A DNA stretch of 64,000 bases from Candidatus Poseidoniaceae archaeon (lineage in GTDB: Archaea; Thermoplasmatota; Poseidoniia; Poseidoniales; Poseidoniaceae): positions 124,001-188,000 of the forward strand of contig JASLKG010000001.1 in NCBI GenBank assembly GCA_030747695.1, read 5' to 3'. Below are positions 26,713-35,718 of the stretch, piece after piece. How positions within the stretch are numbered: the first letter of the stretch is position 1; each line of letters starts with the position of its first letter. Both the position numbers and the translations under genes were made by a program. The notes beneath the pieces were generated by a model. It was given only the letters and a program-made list of their open reading frames with translations, did not search any database and had not been told where the DNA came from.

Positions 26713-27639
26713 TTGCAAAAAGCTTGGATCTTGAGATTCGGCGAGATTGGCCTGAAGAGCAAAGTTGTTCGTCGTCAATTCACACGAGCCTTAACAACCA
26801 ACATGAAGGCACAATTTAGTGCAGCTAAAATTCCAATCATCAAGGATAGAATTGAGACTATGGACGTTGTAACTTCAACATCAGCTACGGAAGATGTAGA
26901 AGATTTGCTTTGCCATGTATTAGGAGTTGTAGCAATAGATCCTGCAGAGTTGATTTCAGACATTTTAGATCCTGATTTTGTTGCAGCAGAAATACTATCT
27001 CGTGATCAAGATATTGGAAAGAAGAGAACGTTTGGCGTTCGTGTTCGTCGAATAGGACCAAAAGGCGAATGGAATAGTCAGAGTTATTCCAGCGCAATTG
27101 GTTCATCAATGTATTCTAGAGATAATAATTTGAAGGTTAATTTGACAAATCCCGACATGTGGGTAAGGCTAGTTCTTGGACCACATAATGTATGGCTTAT
27201 GGGTGAGAGAATAGAAGGCGCTGGAGGTTTACCACCAGGCGTCCAAGGCAATGTTCTTAGTAGAATAAAAGATGAAGAATCACTACTTTCAGCATTCCTA
27301 ATTATGCGCCGTGGTTCAAGGATTATTCCCGTTGATGGTAGTGAAACTCAATTCGTAGATTTGTTAAAAAAATGGGATCCGTTTTTGGGAACATATTCAA
27401 CAGAGAATTCTGTAACCGGGGGAAAAAGAAAGCGCCATCCTTGGGGAGTAGTGGGGATTTCTCTAGAGGAAGGTGAAAGTTTGATAGAAAGACGCGAAAG
27501 CGATGTAAAAACAGTGCCATTATCTACTTTAGAACCACTTTGTGGCTGGACTAATAAAGAAAAAGAATCACTATCTCAGCATGTTAGAAATCCCTCTAAT
27601 TACACATGTATGCCAGACATAGAGGGATGGGTATCTTGA
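26713..27639 (+). CDS. ThiI-like THUMP protein with degenerate PP-loop
   Basis: 308 residues with a TTG start after an AGGTGA site. The N-terminus (ILRFGEIGLKSKVVRRQFTR) is the ferredoxin-like start of ThiI, followed by a THUMP RNA-binding domain (about 60-165) ending in GAGGLPPGVQGNVLS. Genuine ThiI then has the ATP-pyrophosphatase loop SGGIDSPVA; here the same place reads RIKDEESLLSAFLIMRRGSR, keeping the flanks but losing SGGxDS. The rest is shorter than ThiI and has no rhodanese domain. tRNA 4-thiouridylation therefore looks impossible by the usual mechanism. An RNA-binding remnant or partner subunit is the likely role. Confidence 0.7.
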   Translation: MQKAWILRFGEIGLKSKVVRRQFTRALTTNMKAQFSAAKIPIIKDRIETMDVVTSTSATEDVEDLLCHVLGVVAIDPAELISDILDPDFVAAEILSRDQDIGKKRTFGVRVRRIGPKGEWNSQSYSSAIGSSMYSRDNNLKVNLTNPDMWVRLVLGPHNVWLMGERIEGAGGLPPGVQGNVLSRIKDEESLLSAFLIMRRGSRIIPVDGSETQFVDLLKKWDPFLGTYSTENSVTGGKRKRHPWGVVGISLEEGESLIERRESDVKTVPLSTLEPLCGWTNKEKESLSQHVRNPSNYTCMPDIEGWVS

Positions 27640-27662
27640 ACTAGAGGCTCCTCAGTGGTATT

Positions 27663-29105
27663 ATGTCGCTTACAGTACCGGTCGTTGAGAGCTTTGAAAC
27701 AACGTCAAGAGTTACATGTGTGTCTAGTGGTGTAAACCTCTCCTTTGGGCAAGAAGATGGGACATTAGTAATTGGTAATGACCATCTGAAATTAATTGGC
27801 ATCACTGATATTGCAGAATTTTCTTGTGGCGATTTATTGGTGGCATGCTCTGATGGATTACATTGTTACAGAGGAGTGGATGAAATTTGGGGACACCCAA
27901 TGGAATCAGGAGCGGAATCGATTTCAATTAACGGGCAACATGCAGTAGTTGTAGATGGAATTGGAAATGCGCATGTATTTTCTTTGGATGGAAGTCATTT
28001 GAAATTAAAATCTTCTTCAGTAGTACATTCAAGCGTTGCAAATAATATCGCTATAGCGACAGATTCTGGCGATGTAATCACATACTCACTTGATGGTGAT
28101 CAATTGTGGAAAAGGCCAATGAGAGGAGAAATTGGTGAAACAATAACAGCAATTGGATGGGATTCAAACAATTTGGTAGTAGCTCGCGAAGGCCATGGTT
28201 TGGTTCCTGGTGAAGAAGAAGCACTTGAAGTGGAAGTTTGGTCAGATGGTGTGCTATTGTCCCGTTCCGATACTAGATCTCGAATTGTTGCAATAGACGG
28301 GGGGTGGAGAGGATTAGATATGGGTGGTGTAATGTTAGATGATGAATTAGTTGCAGAATTACAACATCCTGTTCATTTGATTATAGATTTTGGTGAATAC
28401 TGCTTAGCAGGAAGTTGGTTCCATCTTCATCGAATAAATAAATTAGGAATAGAATGGTCTGTTGAAACTGCAGGAATGGTTGAATTTATTTCTTCTAATA
28501 GTGCCGGTAATCAAGTATTAATTGCTGGCGAAGATCAAAATGATTTCACAGATTCAGAGCCGGTAATATTGATTGATTCTACTGCGAATGCAGTTGCTTT
28601 AGTTGATGAAGAGACTACTATAGATGATTGGGGAGAAGCACCTGCAATAGAAATTTCAGCAGATGATCTATATGGGGAAGAAAAGAGCATTGAAGAGTTA
28701 GCAGGAATTACTGAAACAAACTTAATTCAAAACGAAGGAAATTTGCTAGAAGCACTTAATGACGAGATTGAACAGAACAATGAGGAGACAGAAGAGGAAG
28801 ATTTGATGCTGTCACTCTCATTAGATGCTGAAACTATAATCGCACCAACACCAGATGCAGGGGGAGATCAGCAAGTATCAGTTTCAGAAGAGGGCACAGC
28901 AATAGTAACTCTAGATGGGACCTCAACAACGGATCCACAAGATAGAATTCAAGTTTGGTCATGGGTTGACTCCACAGGTAGGGAAATAGGAAATACTAAC
29001 AAAATAAGAGTCAAACTGAAATCTGGATTACACAAATTTGAATTACGTATTAGAGATAAAGATGGTCGTTGGTCATCAGATTCAGTAGATGTAAGGATTG
29101 GTTGA
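27663..29105 (+). CDS. Beta-propeller-like protein with acidic linker and PKD-like domain
   Basis: 480 residues. The first 310 residues carry repeated short strands with SLDG and DG turns (for example DSGDVITYSLDGDQLWKRP), typical of WD40/PQQ-like propellers. A very acidic stretch follows (about 315-395, e.g. EEIEQNNEETEEEDLM in part). Residues about 400-480 resemble a PKD/Ig module: ADAGGDQ-type opening (TPDAGGDQQVSVSEEGTA) and HKFELRIRDKDGRWSSDSV. There is no signal peptide or membrane helix, which is unusual for a PKD-like domain. It lies between the ThiI-like and MBL genes on one strand. Function unknown. Confidence 0.6.
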   Translation: MSLTVPVVESFETTSRVTCVSSGVNLSFGQEDGTLVIGNDHLKLIGITDIAEFSCGDLLVACSDGLHCYRGVDEIWGHPMESGAESISINGQHAVVVDGIGNAHVFSLDGSHLKLKSSSVVHSSVANNIAIATDSGDVITYSLDGDQLWKRPMRGEIGETITAIGWDSNNLVVAREGHGLVPGEEEALEVEVWSDGVLLSRSDTRSRIVAIDGGWRGLDMGGVMLDDELVAELQHPVHLIIDFGEYCLAGSWFHLHRINKLGIEWSVETAGMVEFISSNSAGNQVLIAGEDQNDFTDSEPVILIDSTANAVALVDEETTIDDWGEAPAIEISADDLYGEEKSIEELAGITETNLIQNEGNLLEALNDEIEQNNEETEEEDLMLSLSLDAETIIAPTPDAGGDQQVSVSEEGTAIVTLDGTSTTDPQDRIQVWSWVDSTGREIGNTNKIRVKLKSGLHKFELRIRDKDGRWSSDSVDVRIG

Positions 29106-29106
29106 G

Positions 29107-29832
29107 ATGGTAAAAAACCCATCGATAACTCATTTCTATGTGACTGCTTTAGAACAAAGATGTTCGGTAGTAACTAATCCAAATAATGGCGAGACTGTAA
29201 TCATTGACGGAGGAGGAGATAGTGATAGAATCATCTCATGGATTGACTCAAATGAAGGGGTTCCTGATGCTGAAATTGGATCCTTTACAGGTAAAAGGAA
29301 AGTAGTTGCATTATTGAATACTCATGCACATTTTGATCACTCGGGACATATACCATTTCTCAAAGAACATTATGGAGTTGATTGGTGGATGCACGATGAT
29401 GATGCATATTTACAATCATTGGCCAAAGTTTCTGGAGAAAGATGGGGATTCCAATTACCAGAACCCGCGATTGCAGATTACAATTGGAATCATGGAGAAT
29501 TACATACCTTTGCAGGAATGGATTTTGAGATTATACATACTCCAGGACATACTTTGGGTGGTTGTTGTCTGAGATTAATTGTAGAGGATGGTTCAGATCA
29601 TTTGTTTGCAGGAGATACATTGTTCCAAGGGTCAATTGGACGTACAGATTTACCTCATTCCGGAGGAGACATGGATCTATTGTTGAAAATGATAAGAGAA
29701 AGGCTATGGCCACTAAATGATGATACTATTGTACATCCAGGGCATGGGCCATTAACAACAATCGGGTATGAGAAATCTCACAATCCTTTCCTAAACGGCG
29801 AAGGCTACATTGGCCGCGGTGCTTGGTTGTAA
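29107..29832 (+). CDS. Metallo-beta-lactamase fold hydrolase (glyoxalase II-like)
   Basis: 241 residues from ATG 29107, one base after the previous stop; the ORF-track start is an overlapping TTG. LLNTHAHFDHSGHIPFL is the HxHxDH zinc motif. IIHTPGHTLGGCCL gives the next histidine, LFAGDTLFQGSIGRTDLP the bridging aspartate, and VHPGHGPLTTIGYEK the last histidine. GDTLF..GRtD is typical of glyoxalase II-like hydrolases and persulfide dioxygenase relatives. The usual substrate class is thioesters. The specific substrate cannot be told. It converges with etfA, the two stops touching at TAATCA. Confidence 0.9.
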   Translation: MVKNPSITHFYVTALEQRCSVVTNPNNGETVIIDGGGDSDRIISWIDSNEGVPDAEIGSFTGKRKVVALLNTHAHFDHSGHIPFLKEHYGVDWWMHDDDAYLQSLAKVSGERWGFQLPEPAIADYNWNHGELHTFAGMDFEIIHTPGHTLGGCCLRLIVEDGSDHLFAGDTLFQGSIGRTDLPHSGGDMDLLLKMIRERLWPLNDDTIVHPGHGPLTTIGYEKSHNPFLNGEGYIGRGAWL

Positions 29833-30759
29833 TCACGACATCATGGAACTCAATGCAGCTTCAAGTATGGGTAGCGTTTCTTCCCAGGTAGATACTATTC
29901 CATAGTCTGCATGTGAGAAAATCGGAGCATCGGCATCTTTGTTTATTGCCACGATATATTTTGAAGATCTCATTCCAGCAAGATGTTGAATTGCACCAGA
30001 AATACCAACCGCAATATACAGATTTGGATTCACTGTTTTACCAGTTTGTCCAACTTGCATGTTATGTGGAATTTCATCCCAAGTGTCTACAGCAGCCCTT
30101 GATGCGCCAACAGCAGCCCCTAATACATCCGCAATACGTTCAAGATGGCTGAAGTTATCGGGACTTCCCATGCCTCTTCCGCCAGAAATAATTACATTAG
30201 CTTCAGAAACATCAAGGCGTGCAGAAGCCCTTTCCATTATTTCTTGTACAGCAGTTGCAACATCTCCAGATTGATCAATAACAGAAACATTAGCAGTACC
30301 TTCTGAAGCACTTTGAAAGATATTAGCGCGCACAGATATTACAAAATCACCTGTTGCAGATACAGTTTGCATTGCTTTGCCCGAAAATACAGGGCTTGTC
30401 AAATTCTTTCCATCAATTTTCACAACATCTTGAACCACTGCAAGGCCTCTTTTTGCAGCAATACGTGCAGCTAAATCCTTGGATTGTGGTGTGGCTGCAA
30501 CAACGATACTCCCTGAAGGCATAACAGCATCTATTGCAGATGCCCATGAAGATGCATCATAATTTGTAAAGCAGTCTCCCTTTATTGCGATTGTTTTTGC
30601 AACGCCATCATAACCAGCGCTATCTGCAATTGAAGAATCTGTACATGGTACAATAACGGTAGGATTTGTACCTAGTGCAATAGCTGCAGAAACTAATTCT
30701 GCGGTTACAGGGGATACTATGCCTTTGCTTGTTTCAGCTATAATCATACTTTCACTCAT
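29833..30759 (-). CDS. etfA: Electron transfer flavoprotein subunit alpha
   Basis: 308 residues. VIISGGRGMGSPDNFSHLE (about 190-208) and VGQTGKTVNPNLYIAVGISG (about 240-260) are the FAD-binding C-terminal signatures, followed by QHLAGMRSSKYIVAINKD. With EtfB it accepts electrons from acyl-CoA dehydrogenases, such as the glutaryl-CoA dehydrogenase at 34543, and passes them to the quinone pool. Its start is preceded by TGAGGTG, in which the etfB stop is embedded, so the two subunits are translated together. Confidence 0.95.
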   Translation of the reverse strand: MSESMIIAETSKGIVSPVTAELVSAAIALGTNPTVIVPCTDSSIADSAGYDGVAKTIAIKGDCFTNYDASSWASAIDAVMPSGSIVVAATPQSKDLAARIAAKRGLAVVQDVVKIDGKNLTSPVFSGKAMQTVSATGDFVISVRANIFQSASEGTANVSVIDQSGDVATAVQEIMERASARLDVSEANVIISGGRGMGSPDNFSHLERIADVLGAAVGASRAAVDTWDEIPHNMQVGQTGKTVNPNLYIAVGISGAIQHLAGMRSSKYIVAINKDADAPIFSHADYGIVSTWEETLPILEAALSSMMS

Positions 30760-30768
30760 GTTTACACC

Positions 30769-31512
30769 TCAAATTACGTTTGCCTCATCACGAAGCAATT
30801 TTGCAACTTCATTTGCAGAAGAAGCCCCTTCATACTTTTTCCCTGCAGGTTTCGCAGGCGGAGGAGAATGTGATACAAAAGTAATACTTGCAGATGGAGC
30901 AGAAGCACTCACAACATTAACTTGAGATCTCTTTGCCATCATAATACCCTTAACATTTGGTTTACGAACCTTTACACTACCTTTGTCACAACTAATTACA
31001 ACATTAGTTGGAAGCGAAATCTTTGCAGAACCTCCATCAGCAGGCGCTGTAACGGTAACTCCACCATCAAAAGAAACATCACTTATGTTAGATACACTGG
31101 CCCATCCAAGGCGTTCTGCAATACCGGGACCAGTAGAACCAGCGCCAGTATCAGCAGCGTTTTTGCCACAATATACCACATCAGCATTTAGATTTGTAAT
31201 AGCTTCAGTGAGTGCTATTTGAACTCCATTGGAATCTAATTCTCCCCATGAATCATCCCATACACGAACAATCTCATCAACACCAATTGCTTTCGCATCT
31301 TTCAGCACTTTGTCAGCATCTGATGGGCCCAAAGTTAGTGCAGTAACAGACCCACCATGAGCTTCTCTGTGCTGTAATGCATTTTCAATTGCAAATTCGT
31401 CATATGGACTAATTACCCATTTAACTGCAGACAAATCTACTTGATTTCCGTTTACCACTATGCGTGCATTTGTATCGGGTACGCGCTTGACTAATACAAC
31501 GATGTTCGCCAT
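30769..31512 (-). CDS. etfB: Electron transfer flavoprotein subunit beta
   Basis: 247 residues. IVVLVKRVPDTNARI at the N-terminus and WVISPYDEFAIENALQHRE (about 33-51) are the ETF-beta opening, VTALTLGPSDADKVLKDA is the nucleotide-binding segment, and ADVVYCGKNAADTGAGSTGP (about 108) and PNVKGIMMAKRSQV follow. The short Ala/Ser/Pro linker before the C-terminus is common. The gene order etfB-etfA and the embedded stop/ribosome site indicate a two-gene operon. No ETF-quinone oxidoreductase is in the window. Confidence 0.95.
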   Translation of the reverse strand: MANIVVLVKRVPDTNARIVVNGNQVDLSAVKWVISPYDEFAIENALQHREAHGGSVTALTLGPSDADKVLKDAKAIGVDEIVRVWDDSWGELDSNGVQIALTEAITNLNADVVYCGKNAADTGAGSTGPGIAERLGWASVSNISDVSFDGGVTVTAPADGGSAKISLPTNVVISCDKGSVKVRKPNVKGIMMAKRSQVNVVSASAPSASITFVSHSPPPAKPAGKKYEGASSANEVAKLLRDEANVI

Positions 31513-31578
31513 CTAAATCACTACTCCAACAAGTTGGGTAGCCAAAGCCATTCAAAACCCGTTGATGAACCTTGTTCT

Positions 31579-32703
31579 TCATTTGGTTAGTTCAGTAACA
31601 CGGCTTAATTTTTCAGGATTGGCATCAAAATAATCGGCAATCGATTTTAGCCCATTTGAAATACCAGCAGCAACTCCCATTTTAGCATCAAATGGATGTA
31701 AGGTTCCATCCGAAACGGCAGTTCTGAAATTTTCAAGAGATGTCCATTTAGAAGGTTCTCCAAATTCAGGTTTAGGCGTAACCATTATCTCTCCAAATTC
31801 AGGCATTATAATATGTTCAATCAACTCATATATTGGGGATTCAGGATTTTCAGGATCTAAGTATGCTTTACGCATTTTCTTAGAGAGAATATCAGGGCTA
31901 TCATGCAACAATATAGCACCATTTGGGTCAGATTTACTCATTTTGTGATCAAATGACTCCATACGAGCACCACTTGATTTCAACCCCGAAATAATAGGTG
32001 TATGCAGACATGTTGCTTTGTACCAACCCCATCTATCAGCAACATCTCTCATGTACATGTGTGCCTTTCTTTGATCCATGCCTCCAATCGCAACATCAAT
32101 GTCCATTTCAAAAATATCTGCTGCCTGCAATGCGGGATAAAAGAATCTTGATAAATCTCCATCAGAAGAATCTTCACTTCTTCCCATTATTGAGAAGGTT
32201 CTGCGAACTCGCGCTAAACTCATATTTTTCGAGCATCGTAATACGCGTGCCCAGTAATCTCCAGATTCCATTATGTTTGATGCCCAAACAAATCTTAATT
32301 CACCTGGGCCATCACCCTCAGGTGGGTTGCCAAGTAATGTTCGAAAGCAATCTTCCATATACAGTGCAGTAGTTTGAATATCTTCCATTTTACCTTCGAA
32401 TTTATCATTTACCCAAGCATGCCAATCAGCTAAGAAAATCATAACATTTGTTTTCGCATCTAGCATTCTCTTTAGCTGCAATGATAGAACTTTCCAACCA
32501 ATGTGTGCTTTTCCAGATGGCTCAAATCCAACATAGCATCTGATAACGCCGTCACCTCCCGCCGAAGTACCATCTGCCAAACAATTTACAAGATGTTCAA
32601 TTCCAACTGATTCATCAACATCATCAATCATCAAGTGCAATCTTTCTAATGAAACATCATCGAGATCAGCGACTCTTGCACACCGCTCGACTAATTCATC
32701 CAT
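31579..32703 (-). CDS. tyrS: Tyrosyl-tRNA synthetase (archaeal type)
   Basis: 374 residues. YVGFEPSGKAHIGW (about 56-69) contains the class I HIGH-equivalent, LLADWHAWVNDK-like text (FLADWHAWVNDKFEG) is the Rossmann core, DVAIGGMDQRKAHMYMRDV (about 205-223) binds tyrosine, and HKMSKSDPNGAI is the KMSKS loop. The short architecture without a bacterial S4 tail is the archaeal/eukaryotic form. TrpRS is the nearest alternative but lacks the GGMDQRK segment. The start follows a TGAGGTG site that contains the stop of the upstream DUF5611-like gene. Confidence 0.93.
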   Translation of the reverse strand: MDELVERCARVADLDDVSLERLHLMIDDVDESVGIEHLVNCLADGTSAGGDGVIRCYVGFEPSGKAHIGWKVLSLQLKRMLDAKTNVMIFLADWHAWVNDKFEGKMEDIQTTALYMEDCFRTLLGNPPEGDGPGELRFVWASNIMESGDYWARVLRCSKNMSLARVRRTFSIMGRSEDSSDGDLSRFFYPALQAADIFEMDIDVAIGGMDQRKAHMYMRDVADRWGWYKATCLHTPIISGLKSSGARMESFDHKMSKSDPNGAILLHDSPDILSKKMRKAYLDPENPESPIYELIEHIIMPEFGEIMVTPKPEFGEPSKWTSLENFRTAVSDGTLHPFDAKMGVAAGISNGLKSIADYFDANPEKLSRVTELTK

Positions 32704-32712
32704 CCAAACACC

Positions 32713-33243
32713 TCAACTGAATAATTTGTTTAATTTCTCAGATAATGAAAGTGCCCTTGTAGCATTCTGTTCTGCAAGTTTACTTTCAATCTCTGCAATT
32801 AGTTCCTCTGCTTGCTGTTTCTTTTCATCGGAAACGTTAGTACTAACTTCCATGAATTTACGAGCCATTGAAATTGCAGATTTTGATTTTGAGATCTTTT
32901 TTGCACCTTCTTTTGCTTTGTCGCCTCTTTGTTTGGCATTATATCCAGTAGCACTATCTAAGAATGTAGACCATCGTTTCCTTGCTTCCATTGCCTTTTC
33001 TCTTCCACCATCTCCTGAAAGAAATGAACTCAATTCATCTCCTTTCATTTGTTCAACATCAACTAGAAGTTTTCCATCATCAGTGAATTGGCCTTCTACT
33101 TTGGTCATTATACTGAAAGAACCAGTAAATATTCCCTCATTATTTACTTCAACATCATCGAACTGCTCTGCTGCTAACTTAGCTAGGCCTGCATTTCCAC
33201 CTAATGACTTGATTATTCCTCGCTTGACTTCGAAACTCTCCAT
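32713..33243 (-). CDS. DUF5611-like archaeal protein
   Basis: 176 residues from ATG 33243 (MESFEVKRGIIKSLGGNAG). The ORF-track extension upstream runs through the divergent promoter region and is not believable. The pattern 'VKRG...' at the start, the strand-rich middle and FLDSATGYNAKQRGDKAKE (about 92-110) recall DUF5611 proteins of Thermoplasmatota and methanogens, whose function is not known. The C-terminal 50 residues are a charged helix. It is translationally coupled to tyrS (stop embedded in the tyrS ribosome site), which hints at a translation-related role. Confidence 0.6.
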   Translation of the reverse strand: MESFEVKRGIIKSLGGNAGLAKLAAEQFDDVEVNNEGIFTGSFSIMTKVEGQFTDDGKLLVDVEQMKGDELSSFLSGDGGREKAMEARKRWSTFLDSATGYNAKQRGDKAKEGAKKISKSKSAISMARKFMEVSTNVSDEKKQQAEELIAEIESKLAEQNATRALSLSEKLNKLFS

Positions 33244-33334
33244 GCAATGCCCAAGAGTGCCCCGTCCATAAGGCCTACCGTTGGAATTGCCTATTTGAGC
33301 GGGTCCTTTTTCAAGGGTATTACATCGCCGAAAC

Positions 33335-34501
33335 ATGCGCAGGGTTGCAATCCTACTGGCAATCATCCTCTTTTGTCCAGGAGTTATTGCTGAAACAGAA
33401 TCAACAGTGCATATAGAATTGGAAAGAAGAATTGCAAATACTGATTTAGGACTTGAAGGAGGGGAGATTTCTCCTAACGGAGCATCAATACTTGCGTACG
33501 GTTCTGATGGTTTTGCAATTATCATTTCTGCAAATTCAGCAGGTACAGAAGAAGGTGATGTTTCGTTAGAAAATGAAACTACAAATGTCTATAGAGATGC
33601 ATCCTGGCATCCACAAGGCCGTTCCGCATTGCTAGTTGGAGATGGCGGTACAATATACAGGTATAATTCAACGACTTACGCATTAGAAGATGTAACTCCA
33701 TCATCTACATTTAATCATAGAGATCTTAGATCAGTTTCATGGAATTCTGCTGGTTCTGCCGCATATATTGGAGCAGAAGATGGTACATTATGGAAATATC
33801 AAGCTGATGAAATAACATTGATTAACAACACTGCAGTAAGTAGAATCAATGATATTGATTGTTTGAAGAACAAAAATTATTGCGTAGTGGCCTCATTAAA
33901 TGACGGTGCTGCGGTTATTGATCCAACACACAATGTGGAATGGATAAGTAGTACAGGTCACATAACTTGGATAGGAGTTTCATGTGTAGATCCTTCTAGA
34001 AACGCCTGTACACTCTTAGGTAGTGGCAAAAAAATAGGAGACCTTAGGGTCGACCTCATAGATACTAGTGCTTCATATCTATCATCTACAATAGGAATTG
34101 ATGATTTACAAGGGGATTTCATTGGAGAATCCGATGGTTCTGAATCTACTACGTTAGTTGGTTTAGCACCAATTGGGTTAGTAAGGTGGACACAATATGA
34201 AAATGAAGCAATGCTATTGTTTGATAGTAATCTCGCTACAGAAGAAGAAGTAATGCTGGGAGGCGACTCATTTGTTTGTGCGTGGGAGGTTGAGTTGAGT
34301 AGAGGTTATGTCTTAACAGAAGATGGCAGAATTGTTTCTTTTATTCCTGCTGAAGAAGCGCAAGAAACTTCAACTGGTGAAATAGTATTAGCATACATAG
34401 TTGCAATCTGTGTGTTAGGCTTACCGCTTGGTATGATTTATTGGAATAGTCCTTGGCTCCAAAGAAAGTACAAAGAAATCTTTGTAAAGAAATTGAAATG
34501 A
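33335..34501 (+). CDS. Membrane-anchored extracytoplasmic beta-propeller
   Basis: 388 residues. MRRVAILLAIILFCPGVIA is a clear signal peptide. The body has WD40-like repeats with phrases such as RDASWHPQGRSALLVGDGG, LRSVSWNSAGSAAYIGAEDG and similar, each ending in a DG turn. Two cysteine pairs in the middle (DCLKNKNYC, CVDPSRNAC) may form disulfides. VLAYIVAICVLGLPLGMIYW near the C-terminus is a membrane helix, followed by a basic tail. So the propeller faces outside, anchored at its C-terminus. The ligand is unknown. It precedes the acyl-CoA dehydrogenase gene by 41 bases. Confidence 0.7.
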   Translation: MRRVAILLAIILFCPGVIAETESTVHIELERRIANTDLGLEGGEISPNGASILAYGSDGFAIIISANSAGTEEGDVSLENETTNVYRDASWHPQGRSALLVGDGGTIYRYNSTTYALEDVTPSSTFNHRDLRSVSWNSAGSAAYIGAEDGTLWKYQADEITLINNTAVSRINDIDCLKNKNYCVVASLNDGAAVIDPTHNVEWISSTGHITWIGVSCVDPSRNACTLLGSGKKIGDLRVDLIDTSASYLSSTIGIDDLQGDFIGESDGSESTTLVGLAPIGLVRWTQYENEAMLLFDSNLATEEEVMLGGDSFVCAWEVELSRGYVLTEDGRIVSFIPAEEAQETSTGEIVLAYIVAICVLGLPLGMIYWNSPWLQRKYKEIFVKKLK

Positions 34502-34542
34502 GGATACCAACCTTCATTTGGTATGTCCAACCGCCAAGACTC

Positions 34543-35718
34543 ATGGAGCCCTTTGAAGGTCTCGACTTCTATGATATAGAATCATTACTTACTGAAGAAG
34601 AAGTAATGATACGAGATATGGTTAGAGAATGGGTGGATGAAGAAGTATTACCAAAGATCGAGCATGCTTGTGAAAAAGGTATTTTTCCAGATGAATGGAG
34701 AGTTGCTTTGGGAGAGATGGGTGTGCTTGGTGCTCCACTGAAGGGCTATGATTGCCCAGGGCTTTCTTATGTCGCATATGGGTTGATTTGTCAAGAACTT
34801 GAACGTGGAGATTCTGGATTACGTTCGTTTGCATCTGTCCAAGGGTCACTTGCAATGTATCCGATATGGGATTTTGGAAGTGAAGAGCAGAAAAACAAGT
34901 ATTTGCCAAAGATGGCTTCAGGCGAATGGGTTGGATGTTTTGGATTGACTGAACCTGATTATGGTTCTAACCCTGGAGATATGATTACGAAAGCAGAAGA
35001 TAAAGGAGATCATTACTTACTCAATGGTGCAAAGATGTGGATCACAAATGGCACTATCGCAGATGTTGCAATAGTATGGGCTAAGCTTGATGGTGTAATC
35101 AAAGGCTTCATTGTTGAAAAGGGAGATGAAGGTTTTACTGCTCCGGAGATGAAGGGCAAACATTCTCTAAAGGCATCTGTAACAAGTGAATTAGTATTTC
35201 AAGATTGTAAGATACCAAAAGATCGTATGTTGCCCAATGTGAAAGGCCTACGCGGTCCATTTTCTTGTTTAAATAATGCCAGGTTTGGAATTTCATGGGG
35301 AGCCTTAGGTTCCGCCATGGCATGTTTCCATTCAGCGAAAACATATTCATTGAGTAGAATACAATTTGATGAACCTATTGCAAGTTATCAATTGGTCCAA
35401 AACAAATTAGCATGGATGTTACGTGAAATCACAAAAGGTCAACTTCTCGCTTATCATTTGGGAAGAAAGAAAGATGATGGCACTTGGTTCAACGAACAAA
35501 TTTCCTTGGCTAAGATGAACAATGTCGACATTGCATTAGAAATAGCGCGCGTAGCACGAGATATTCATGGCGCAAATGGAATTCTAGATGAATATCCTGT
35601 AATGAGACATATGGCTAATTTAGAATCTGTAAAAACATATGAAGGTACACACGATATACACAATTTGATTATTGGAAGATATATTACTGGAATTCAGGCT
35701 TTTACTAGGAATTCTTAA
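34543..35718 (+). CDS. Acyl-CoA dehydrogenase, glutaryl-CoA dehydrogenase-like
   Basis: 391 residues from ATG 34543 (MEPFEGLDFYDIESLLT). The ORF-track start lies inside the previous gene. Acyl-CoA dehydrogenase motifs are GCFGLTEPDYGSNPGDM (about 128-144) and WITNGTIADVAIVWAK for FAD/substrate binding. SVQGSLAMYPIWDFGSEEQK and YEGTHDIHNLIIGRYITGIQ at the C-terminus match the glutaryl-CoA dehydrogenase subgroup, including the catalytic Glu in YEGTHDIH. The reaction is oxidative decarboxylation of glutaryl-CoA to crotonyl-CoA in lysine/tryptophan degradation. Electrons would go to the ETF encoded 3 kb upstream. It converges with the hydrolase at 35719 with no spacer. Confidence 0.88.
   Translation: MEPFEGLDFYDIESLLTEEEVMIRDMVREWVDEEVLPKIEHACEKGIFPDEWRVALGEMGVLGAPLKGYDCPGLSYVAYGLICQELERGDSGLRSFASVQGSLAMYPIWDFGSEEQKNKYLPKMASGEWVGCFGLTEPDYGSNPGDMITKAEDKGDHYLLNGAKMWITNGTIADVAIVWAKLDGVIKGFIVEKGDEGFTAPEMKGKHSLKASVTSELVFQDCKIPKDRMLPNVKGLRGPFSCLNNARFGISWGALGSAMACFHSAKTYSLSRIQFDEPIASYQLVQNKLAWMLREITKGQLLAYHLGRKKDDGTWFNEQISLAKMNNVDIALEIARVARDIHGANGILDEYPVMRHMANLESVKTYEGTHDIHNLIIGRYITGIQAFTRNS

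Noticed and set aside
32713-33525. Long form of the DUF5611-like ORF starting at 33525
   Set aside because: The extra 93 residues overlap the divergent signal-peptide gene and lack conserved features; the start at 33243 fits the family.
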